From contig NZ_FNGA01000004.1 of the NCBI RefSeq assembly GCF_900101105.1, forward strand, positions 372,001-436,000: DNA of 64,000 bases, in the 5' to 3' direction. The notes under the pieces were generated by a model. The model was not told the origin of the DNA, searched no databases, and saw only the letters and a program-made list of their open reading frames with translations. Shown one piece after another: positions 1-7,277 of the stretch (position 1 is its first letter; each line of letters opens with the position of its first letter). Source of the stretch: Maridesulfovibrio ferrireducens. GTDB lineage: Bacteria; Desulfobacterota; Desulfovibrionia; Desulfovibrionales; Desulfovibrionaceae. A program made the translations under genes and the position numbers.

Positions 1-1048
1 CAGGGCTAAGCATGTCTGAACCTGATTCTGTTAGATTGTGATGGCTGTACACTGCTTCAACAACTGTCTCATCAAATCCCCAAAGAGCCAGAAGGTAAGC
101 TCCGACTTCGGCATGTGTGAAACCGAAAATTTCTTTTTCAGCGACACTCATAGGAATGTTTTCATTTTGTACTATTTTTAGAATTTCAGAATATTCCGGC
201 TGATAAGATACACAAAGGATCAGTTTTCCAATGTCGTGGAGAAAACCTGCAAGAAATGTTTTTTCAGCTGTATCAGTATCAGCACCTTCTGCTTGAATAA
301 CTGCCCGGGCTAGAAGAGCGGTATATAGGCAATGCTCTCCAAGATCCTCGATGGAAAAATCCAAATATTCGGTCTTGCTTGAGTTGAAAATGTGCATGCC
401 CAGCACAAGCCCTTTAATCGTACTGATCCCTAACATTGTAGCGGCTTTTTCCGGGGTGGTAACTTTAGAGTACAGGCCGAAAAAAGAGGAATTCACCAGT
501 TTAAGAATTCCCGAGGTTATTGCCAAGTCTTCACTTATGAGCAAGCCGATATTTTTGATCGAAACATCTTCTTTTCGCAGTTCTTTCTCTAGTTTGATGT
601 ACAGAGACGGCATTACAGGAAGTTCATCTATAGAGGCAATTGCTTTAGAAACCCGTTCATTAAGGAATATATTTTTTAATCTGAGGCATCTTTCAATTGT
701 TTCGATCAGTTCTTTTGCGGAGCAAGGTTTGCTTATGAATTGATGAGCATACATAGCCGAGTGCATAGATTTATTTGTGTTCTGATCCTTTGATAAAATG
801 AAACGAATTGCTCCGGGCTGCTGTTTTCTAACTTCACTTATGAGCTCTCCGTCGGGGAGTCCTGTTGTATGAAAATCCGTAACAACGATATCAAAGGGCT
901 GAATTTCAATCAGTTCTAAAGCTTCTTTTGCTGAGTTTGCAAAGTGTAACTCCCACTGTCCGGACATGGGCATAAGCATTTTTTTAAAGGCTTCAATCTG
1001 GTTTTTATCTTCATCTACGAAGAGGATGTTGTTTTTAGATTTCGGCAT
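1..1048 (-). CDS. Response regulator receiver-HDOD protein (partial, 3' end outside window)
   Basis: Reading the reverse strand from the ATG at 1048 gives a frame that is open to the window edge. Residues 1-120 form a receiver domain: an acidic cluster at D12-D14, the likely phosphoacceptor D58 (in VVTDFHTTG) and the conserved K107 (FISKP). From about residue 130 an HDOD domain follows, with the typical start ELPVMPSLYIKL and the metal-less HD-like stretch AGFLHDIGK near residue 260. HDOD proteins are signalling proteins, usually without phosphodiesterase activity, so this is probably a two-component output protein. The C-terminus is missing because of the window edge, not because of a mutation. 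The partner kinase is not in view. Confidence 0.85.
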   Translation of the reverse strand, partial: MPKSKNNILFVDEDKNQIEAFKKMLMPMSGQWELHFANSAKEALELIEIQPFDIVVTDFHTTGLPDGELISEVRKQQPGAIRFILSKDQNTNKSMHSAMYAHQFISKPCSAKELIETIERCLRLKNIFLNERVSKAIASIDELPVMPSLYIKLEKELRKEDVSIKNIGLLISEDLAITSGILKLVNSSFFGLYSKVTTPEKAATMLGISTIKGLVLGMHIFNSSKTEYLDFSIEDLGEHCLYTALLARAVIQAEGADTDTAEKTFLAGFLHDIGKLILCVSYQPEYSEILKIVQNENIPMSVAEKEIFGFTHAEVGAYLLALWGFDETVVEAVYSHHNLTESGSDMLSP

Positions 1049-1176
1049 ATTTTCCTCTGATTACTTTTTTTGAATTGAATGGCATAAATTGAAATCTGGA
1101 AAAGACATACAAGTTATATCTAGCATGCTGTTCTGCCTTTGAAAACTTAAAAAGAAACTGCGAGTGCAAAACATAA

Positions 1177-1214
1177 AAAAGGGTTGCTTTGAATTTAATC
1201 AAAGCAACCCTTTT
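1177..1214. terminator. Bidirectional rho-independent terminator
   Basis: AAAAGGGTTGCTTTGA is mirrored by TCAAAGCAACCCTTTT around a 6-nt loop, with A and T runs on the outer sides. It lies just past the stop of the reverse-strand glycosyltransferase at 1236, which it most likely terminates. The neighbouring gene on the left starts here and reads away. Confidence 0.8.
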
Positions 1215-1235
1215 AATTTAATATCTTTATATTAA

Positions 1236-2870
1236 TTATTTGCGAAGAAGGACGTAAGGGCGGTCAGATATAAATTGTTCATTAATGATAGTCACGCCTT
1301 CAGGGCAATTCTCCCAGCGGTCAAAGTATTTTCTCTGCATCACCAGAATAACCTTATCCTGCTCTTCGAGTATCCTTTCTATCTCTTTAAAATCACTTGT
1401 TTCGTGGATATTGGTTCCGGCGTAGTATGAGAAAATGCCGGAATATATTTTATGCGCCAGCGGGTAGCTTCCCTGATCAATGTATTCTTTCATGATTTCA
1501 CCTGTCATGCGCGGACTCATGAGAGGGTCAAGAGAAGGAAGCGTTTTAAGTGCCAGTGGCTGAATCCAGAGCGTCATGGTTACCGCCATGATAAGCAGTC
1601 CAGTCTTTTTGCCGGATGATCTGGTTGCCAGAAGAGCTAATCCGCCCAACCCCAGAATCAAGACTGTTAATGAAAGTCCTTTAATCGCAAAATCAAACGG
1701 GAAGAATATTTCAGCAAAAGGAGCGGCAACAGCAAACAGGAGATATACACAGGCCACTGCTGTCCAAAGTTTCTTTGAATTAATAGCCGGAGGATTATCA
1801 CCTTCTCCCATGAGCCCTTTTGCAGTGAGAATTGCAAGCGGTGCAAAGAGCGGGAGTATATAGATGAGGACTTTGATACTGAGGCAGGTCAGCATTACAA
1901 ATCCGCTTATGAACATTATCCATGCCCAGTCCCTTCCATCGTTCAGAGAGCTTTCTCTGAGCGCTGTGACATTCCGCCAGTGGGATATGTTGAACAGTTT
2001 TTTCAGAGGAAGAGCAAAGATTGCCATTGACCATGGAAGCCATGCCAGCGGGAAGGCAATCAGGTAATATTGGAAAGGTTCTTCGTGGTGGAAGGAGCTT
2101 ACAGCTCTTTCGTAAATCTGTTTGTAGAAAATATTATGAATGAATGAGGTGCCGTCTACTAGTATTGCTCCGATTATCCATGCCAGCAGTATTACGGCAA
2201 GAATGGCGAAACCTTTGAGAACCGCCTTACTGCGGAACAAAGGAAGTTTCTTTTTCCATATGAGATAGCAGACAGCAGTCAGTATCGGAAAAACAATTCC
2301 AAGCGGGCCTTTTGTCAGTGTGGCAATCCCCATCAGTACAAAGGCAGAAATTATCCAGTTGGGTGCGTGCTTTGAATGGAATCCTTTGAAAAGACATATG
2401 TTAGCCCAGATTATGAAACTGGCAAAAAGCAGGTCCATGCGGGAATAGTGAGCAATTCCTATAAAGAAAATGTTTGTGAGCAGCACCAGTCCGGTTGCAA
2501 GAGTTGTTTTGCGGCCACATCCGAGAGTGCGTGCAAGAGCAACCGTTGAGAGTAAGAAAATTCCTGCTGAAACTGCTGAACCAAGGAAAAACACACTTAT
2601 GCCATCGGCAGGAGTAACTGCGTCGATAATGGATAAAAACCAGAAATATACAGGAGGTTTATCCGGGTATGGAACTCCGTTCAGGTACATTACCAGCCAG
2701 TGTCCGGCATCTTTCATCTGATGATATACTTCTGCATAGCGAACTTCATCGGAAAACCAGAGTGAGCGGTAGTCCATAGTGAAGATCGACTGCATCGCAA
2801 TGATCATTATTACGCTGATCCACGGATGTTTTTCCATGAAATCCCATATCGGGGAGGTATTGTTATTCAT
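1236..2870 (-). CDS. ArnT/PMT-like membrane glycosyltransferase (GT39/GT83 type)
   Basis: A 544-residue integral membrane protein with about a dozen hydrophobic segments. Its N-terminal loop carries the DE/R pattern of the family: LWFSDEVRYAEV near residue 35 and YLNGVPYPDKPPVYFW near residue 60, where the acidic residues are thought to be catalytic. The family (ArnT, Pmt, related polyprenol-dependent transferases) moves a sugar from a polyprenyl phosphate to lipid A, protein or other envelope acceptors on the periplasmic face. The reading frame is open further upstream, but that extension would lie inside the PAP2 gene. The ATG at 2870 directly after its stop (TAATATG), with AAGAGAA upstream, is the natural start. 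It is the last gene of a three-gene operon with a lipid phosphatase, which supports a role in envelope lipid or glycan modification. The exact substrate cannot be read from the sequence. Confidence 0.85.
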   Translation of the reverse strand: MNNNTSPIWDFMEKHPWISVIMIIAMQSIFTMDYRSLWFSDEVRYAEVYHQMKDAGHWLVMYLNGVPYPDKPPVYFWFLSIIDAVTPADGISVFFLGSAVSAGIFLLSTVALARTLGCGRKTTLATGLVLLTNIFFIGIAHYSRMDLLFASFIIWANICLFKGFHSKHAPNWIISAFVLMGIATLTKGPLGIVFPILTAVCYLIWKKKLPLFRSKAVLKGFAILAVILLAWIIGAILVDGTSFIHNIFYKQIYERAVSSFHHEEPFQYYLIAFPLAWLPWSMAIFALPLKKLFNISHWRNVTALRESSLNDGRDWAWIMFISGFVMLTCLSIKVLIYILPLFAPLAILTAKGLMGEGDNPPAINSKKLWTAVACVYLLFAVAAPFAEIFFPFDFAIKGLSLTVLILGLGGLALLATRSSGKKTGLLIMAVTMTLWIQPLALKTLPSLDPLMSPRMTGEIMKEYIDQGSYPLAHKIYSGIFSYYAGTNIHETSDFKEIERILEEQDKVILVMQRKYFDRWENCPEGVTIINEQFISDRPYVLLRK

Positions 2871-2871
2871 A

Positions 2872-3492
2872 TTAATTCTCTTTTGAAAAAAGGTGAATCG
2901 CGAAGCCGGCGACTGAGCCGAGCATCCATCCGCAGAAAACATCACTCGGATGGTGCCATGTGAGGTATATGCGGCTGAGAGCCACTGTTGCGGCAAATAA
3001 TCCCAAAAATAAAGTCAGCAACAGTGTTTTGTATCTGAGAACAAGAGGCAGGGAGGCCCCGTAAACTTCACAGGTGTGCCCTGATGGAAGCGAGTTGTAT
3101 GCCCCGCGGGTCGAATAAGGTTCAAAAAAAGTGCCTTCACCGGGACGCGGTCTGCCGATTGCTATTTTTAGAAATCTGACAGTGATGACACTGACTATAA
3201 TTTGCACAGCCAGATAGACCAGAGCGAACCTTAGTCTTGATTTTTTTCTCTGTCTTATCCCTGTAATCAGAAACCACAAGTAGACTGGATAGAAAACAAT
3301 GTTTCCGAAGTCTGTAATTATTTTTGCAATGAATTTATAATCAGGATTTGCCTGAGCGTGAGCTTTAAACCACGCTGTAGCAGCAGCCTCATTGCCGAAG
3401 ATACAGAATATCACTGCAAGAGCTGTCAGCAAAGGTAATGATGCCAGAATAAAGTGGCAAATGCTGGAATATTTATGAATGAAACGGATCAC
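2872..3492 (-). CDS. PAP2-family membrane phosphatase
   Basis: A 206-residue polytopic protein with all three motifs of the PAP2/acid phosphatase superfamily: K109 followed by GRPRP (114-117), PSGH (136-139) and SR...H-x3-D (S173 R174, H180/H181, D184). Such enzymes dephosphorylate lipid phosphates such as phosphatidic acid, undecaprenyl pyrophosphate or lipid A on the outer side of the inner membrane. A GTG start at 3492 has AAGG about 9 nt upstream. Only 1 nt separates its stop from the glycosyltransferase start, so the two are translated from one message. The pairing suggests recycling of the polyprenyl (pyro)phosphate carrier or lipid A phosphate modification (inference). Confidence 0.9.
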   Translation of the reverse strand: MIRFIHKYSSICHFILASLPLLTALAVIFCIFGNEAAATAWFKAHAQANPDYKFIAKIITDFGNIVFYPVYLWFLITGIRQRKKSRLRFALVYLAVQIIVSVITVRFLKIAIGRPRPGEGTFFEPYSTRGAYNSLPSGHTCEVYGASLPLVLRYKTLLLTLFLGLFAATVALSRIYLTWHHPSDVFCGWMLGSVAGFAIHLFSKEN

Positions 3493-3503
3493 TCTTTATA
3501 ACC

Positions 3504-3731
3504 TTAATCCTTGTTCTCGTCTGAATCAGCTTTTTTTACGGCATCATCAGGATGGGTGTCAGTTGTAAATTTTTTCCAAGTTTCCTTATCCACATTCATT
3601 TCAGCGAGAATCTCGGAAAGTTGTTTGCCTTCTTTTTTCCAATACTTGTAACTGTGGTCTGGGCAGGAGAAGGGGATAACCAGTGTTCCGTCTTCCATAA
3701 AATATGGTTCATCGTGTTTGTTGTCGTTCAT
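3504..3731 (-). CDS. Small conserved-looking hydrophilic protein of unknown function
   Basis: A 75-residue acidic, lysine-rich protein without membrane segments or a recognisable domain; it has one cysteine in a VIPFSCPDH stretch. A GTG two codons earlier (3737) is an alternative start; neither has a good Shine-Dalgarno sequence. It sits 11 nt upstream of the PAP2 gene, in the same direction, so it is probably the first gene of that operon. I do not recognise the family. Confidence 0.6.
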   Translation of the reverse strand: MNDNKHDEPYFMEDGTLVIPFSCPDHSYKYWKKEGKQLSEILAEMNVDKETWKKFTTDTHPDDAVKKADSDENKD

Positions 3732-3905
3732 GGGCACGGTTTACACGGGCATGGCTGGGGATTCAAGTGAATCTTTTAACTGCTGCGGAATGAGTTTGTT
3801 CTGTTGCTTCACTTCTCGAACAGATGTAGTTAATAAAAGTGCTTAATGTGCTTTTTAAGTGTAGAGGTTAATTGATTAAGATAGGTAGCTATTAAAAAGT
3901 TTTTA

Positions 3906-5195
3906 ATGGGGTGCAATATGATTTGCGGGCTTGAAGGAATAGAACAAGAGGCGGATATAATAATATACGGAACAGGAGAAGCTGCAAAACTTTTTTTTAT
4001 AGAAATTAAGAAAAAACGGAATGATATAAGAGTAAAAGCTTTTGTTGATAGTTACAAAAAATTAGGTGATCTTTTTTCTAAGCCAGTGATAAATGTTTCG
4101 GAGGTTGCGACATTTAGTGAATGCAAGATTGTTATCGCATCTATGTATCATGAAGAAATTGCAGATATTTTACGGGAAAAAGGATGTAATAACTTTTGTG
4201 TTTATAAAGAGAGTTGTAGATTTGTAGAATTGTATGATGCTTTTAATTTAACAGATAAAAGCAAGCTGCAAATTTTATCAAAAATGCCTCAACTTAACGA
4301 TAAATCTACATATTTTGTTATTGCCACCAATATAGATCATGAAGGTAATGCAGTAATTCATGATTTGGACATGAATAATTTTTTTGAAGACTCTTTTTCT
4401 TATACAGACCAATATGATTATATGTATGAAAAAGCTTTTAAAAAATATGATAAGAGTAAATTTTCAAAAATTTGTATTGTGGATGCAGGATGTAAGGGAT
4501 ATTGTTTGGCAGAGTTGGTAAAGTACATTACAGTTATATGTCGACAAAATGTACAATTGTTTAAGATTCCTTTCAGAGTAAAACTTACTTCTATAGTTGA
4601 AAGTAAAAAACTAATATTTATTGATATATGTAAAAATGGAACATCAAGTACTATCGCTATTCTTGATAAAATATATTCTAAACAAGTTAAAACAGAAATT
4701 AGATATAAAAATTTGCGAAATAATGTTGATGTTACATCTTCTGCTTTTAATGAGTATAACAAGTTTACAATAGTTAGAAACCCTTACACACGTCTAGCCT
4801 CTTTGTATTTACATCTTATGCGTGTGGGTAGTGATGAATTTTTAAATTCTGCATTTAGTAAAATAATTAAACCATATACATTTAGTAATTTTTGTAAATT
4901 TATTGCCATTTGTCCTGATGAATTTTCAAATATTCACTTTGAATCGCAAACTAGTATTTTAACTACTCCTGAAGGGGTTATGAAAGATGTATCTTTTTTG
5001 CGTTTTGAAAATTATGCCGTTGAAATTGCCGCCTTCCTTGCAAAAGCTGGTGAAGAAATAGAAGTTGTTCATGAAAACAGGTCAAGGCCTAGCAAGTGTG
5101 ACTATATTTCAGACTACTACACACCTGAGCTTATAAAGCTTGTGAATGAACGTTATAAAGATGATTTTATAAATTTTGGATATGAGTTTTTATAG
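3906..5195 (+). CDS. Sulfotransferase-family protein with N-terminal nucleotide-binding-like domain
   Basis: A 429-residue protein. Residues about 15-105 look like a Rossmann-type domain (DIIIYGTGEAAKLFF, then IVIASMYHEEI), as found in front of several surface-glycan enzymes. Residues about 235-425 carry the two PAPS-binding motifs of sulfotransferases: the 5'-phosphosulfate loop CKNGTSS (242-248) and the 3'-phosphate motif VRNPYTRLAS (290-299). It should transfer sulfate from PAPS to a carbohydrate or other surface acceptor. The ATG at 3918 is an alternative start and has GGGG in a better position. The gene is clearly richer in A+T than its neighbours, with many AAA, ATA and TTT codons, which suggests recent acquisition. 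Flanking glycosyltransferase and Maf-like genes fit a surface-decoration role. Confidence 0.75.
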   Translation: MGCNMICGLEGIEQEADIIIYGTGEAAKLFFIEIKKKRNDIRVKAFVDSYKKLGDLFSKPVINVSEVATFSECKIVIASMYHEEIADILREKGCNNFCVYKESCRFVELYDAFNLTDKSKLQILSKMPQLNDKSTYFVIATNIDHEGNAVIHDLDMNNFFEDSFSYTDQYDYMYEKAFKKYDKSKFSKICIVDAGCKGYCLAELVKYITVICRQNVQLFKIPFRVKLTSIVESKKLIFIDICKNGTSSTIAILDKIYSKQVKTEIRYKNLRNNVDVTSSAFNEYNKFTIVRNPYTRLASLYLHLMRVGSDEFLNSAFSKIIKPYTFSNFCKFIAICPDEFSNIHFESQTSILTTPEGVMKDVSFLRFENYAVEIAAFLAKAGEEIEVVHENRSRPSKCDYISDYYTPELIKLVNERYKDDFINFGYEFL

Positions 5196-5226
5196 AAAGA
5201 TTAATGTTGTTTAAATTCAGGATAAA

Positions 5227-5272
5227 TTGAAAAATCCTCTGACTCGGGGAGATGAGTCAGAGGATTTTTCAA
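5227..5272 (+). terminator. Rho-independent terminator between convergent genes
   Basis: An 18-19 bp perfect stem (TTGAAAAATCCTCTGACTC and its complement) with an 8-nt loop. The stem ends in A/T runs on both sides, so it can serve the sulfotransferase gene and the convergent Maf-like gene. Confidence 0.85.
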
Positions 5273-5319
5273 TATGATGGATATGGAAATTATTGATTTT
5301 TTTTGTTTAAGTCTGCCTT

Positions 5320-7083
5320 TCAGGCGGCTTCTTTACGTTCTTCAAGGTTTAAGCAGCGGTCCATGTATCTGACTTTTTTGATCGTTTTTTTGGCGATCTT
5401 TTTAAAATGGGGCAGATCTTTAGGAGCGTAGCTTGTTTTTGCTTTTGCTAGTCCTGCCATGTCCAAAATTTCGTTGTAGAGATAAGGAAGATAGAGCGGG
5501 TCCTGTCTCAGGAAGAAATACATATCGTGAAATGTTTTGTTGATTTCTAACTGATTTTTGTTGAGCTTGCGGAAAAGCTTCTCAAGTTTTTTGGTCGCAT
5601 TTCTGATCGACACGTTCCATTTCTGACTGCGTGACTCAAACCTTGGAGCAGGTCTGGGGGTGCGGGCAAGGTTCATAGCTGTCAAAAAGTATTCCATGCT
5701 TCCGGGAGCTGATGCGAGCAGTCCATTCATGTTTACTTTTTGCATATCTACATTTTTTGTCCCGTTGATAAGTGCACAGCCGCCGTAAAGGTTGAAGACC
5801 GGAGTTTTGAGCTTCGTGATATCATCTTCCATTTCCCGCTTGGAAGTCATGTACTGAATGGAGGATGTTAAATTTTCTCCGTCAGCGTTCTTGAGGCGGA
5901 CTAAAGCGCTTGCCGGAAAGGTTGCTCCTGCGTTCTGATGACCGGCGGCGTGAGACACTTGACCTTTCCACGCAAAGTCCTGACCGACCAGAAGAATCTG
6001 GTTGAATCCGCACCAGTCGAGAAATCTGTTCAGAGTAATACTGACGTTACTACCTGCATCAAAAATTTCTTCATGTTGATTGAATGCAAAGGTTCCAAGT
6101 CCACCCAAGGTCCACATGGGAATGGTGGGGCCGGGGTATGCTTCAAGCACTTTGTGATCAAGCTTGGTTGAATAAATCAGCGGGATGTCTTTTGCCCATT
6201 CGCGATCCAGCTGTTCATATACTCTGAGCATTGATTCATTGTAATCGAGTCCCATACAGAAATGAGGCTTCAACCCTGTTTTCTGTACTGCCGGTAGAGT
6301 TTGAAGAGCCGTTACGTAAACTGCATTGCCCGGATTCTTAGCAAGCTCAGGTCCGAATTCAGCAAGTGACGGCCCAGCTCCGAGGATTACTGCGCCGAGA
6401 CCTCTGCCTGCATTTTTAAGCGTAGATATGGTCCCGTCTTGGACTGTTCTGGAAAAGTTTTCTAATTCGTTGCCGACCATGACATCCTGCTTTAAACGCA
6501 AAGTTGTCATTTCAACACTGAATGATTCCATTTTGTCGCGAATGGTTGCGGTCCAGCGGGCGTATTCGGGGCCGATCTGCTGACTTGGCATATCAAGTCT
6601 CAAATAAATCTTGCCGTATACGAATTGAAGGTCGAGGTCTTTAATGATACTCATCAGTCTGTTTTCATCGACCGGGCAAAAATGGAGTTTTCCATTTTCC
6701 ATGAATGGGCGGTAATCGGTCTGTCCCAGACAGGCGAGCAGCATTTCAGCATTAGGTTCTGAAACGATTACTTTGTGAGTATCGGGTGTTGTCATCAGTA
6801 CATGATTGAGGCCATATCCGAGGTTGCAGCCTATAATGAAAGTTGCACTGGTTTCGGCTTTTTCGGGGACTATCCAATCTTTATAGATGAGGTTGGGCAA
6901 AAAAGATTCGAACATGCCGTTGCCGTTTTCCATTTTCCAGTCGAGAATATCCCATCTGTTCTTGAAAAGGCATTGGGTTAGTTTTTCTTCGTCAAAATCC
7001 TGACTGCTTAACCATGCGTAAAGGGGCGGGTTGTATGTTTCAAGAGCTTCGATGTTTTCTTTGAGGAATGGGTAAGCTGACAT
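5320..7083 (-). CDS. Maf-type motility accessory / DUF115 glycosyltransferase-like protein
   Basis: A 587-residue soluble protein with the MptE-like (DUF115) core: AVILGAGPSL (231-240), then a Rossmann-like stretch ending in HFCMGLDYNES and a later LLVGQDFAW. An N-terminal domain of about 200 residues has FIIGCNLGYGLNHVL (82-96). Proteins of this type (Maf, motility associated factor) are needed for attaching nonulosonic acids or other sugars to flagellin in Campylobacter, Aeromonas and relatives. Here it stands alone next to a sulfotransferase rather than beside flagellin. The start has AAGGACGG upstream. Flagellin glycosylation is the likeliest role, but the sugar and acceptor are unknown. 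Confidence 0.8.
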   Translation of the reverse strand: MSAYPFLKENIEALETYNPPLYAWLSSQDFDEEKLTQCLFKNRWDILDWKMENGNGMFESFLPNLIYKDWIVPEKAETSATFIIGCNLGYGLNHVLMTTPDTHKVIVSEPNAEMLLACLGQTDYRPFMENGKLHFCPVDENRLMSIIKDLDLQFVYGKIYLRLDMPSQQIGPEYARWTATIRDKMESFSVEMTTLRLKQDVMVGNELENFSRTVQDGTISTLKNAGRGLGAVILGAGPSLAEFGPELAKNPGNAVYVTALQTLPAVQKTGLKPHFCMGLDYNESMLRVYEQLDREWAKDIPLIYSTKLDHKVLEAYPGPTIPMWTLGGLGTFAFNQHEEIFDAGSNVSITLNRFLDWCGFNQILLVGQDFAWKGQVSHAAGHQNAGATFPASALVRLKNADGENLTSSIQYMTSKREMEDDITKLKTPVFNLYGGCALINGTKNVDMQKVNMNGLLASAPGSMEYFLTAMNLARTPRPAPRFESRSQKWNVSIRNATKKLEKLFRKLNKNQLEINKTFHDMYFFLRQDPLYLPYLYNEILDMAGLAKAKTSYAPKDLPHFKKIAKKTIKKVRYMDRCLNLEERKEAA

Positions 7084-7277
7084 TGATTCCGTCCTTGGCA
7101 GTCTGTTGAAATAGTTTTGTTGTGACCTGTCACTGATCGTCTGAATTTATATTTGTATTCAGACTGACGATGTTCTGCTTTTTATTTGCAAAAAATCTGC
7201 CAGAATGAAAAAGGTTGATGTTTGCTTAAAATGTTTTTGAATTTATTTATTATATATACCTGAAAGGATTAGACAAA

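Noticed and set aside
2871-2996. N-terminal extension of the ArnT-like glycosyltransferase reading frame
   Set aside because: It would overlap the PAP2 gene by 125 bp and has an atypical N-terminus; the ATG at 2870 right after the PAP2 stop fits better.
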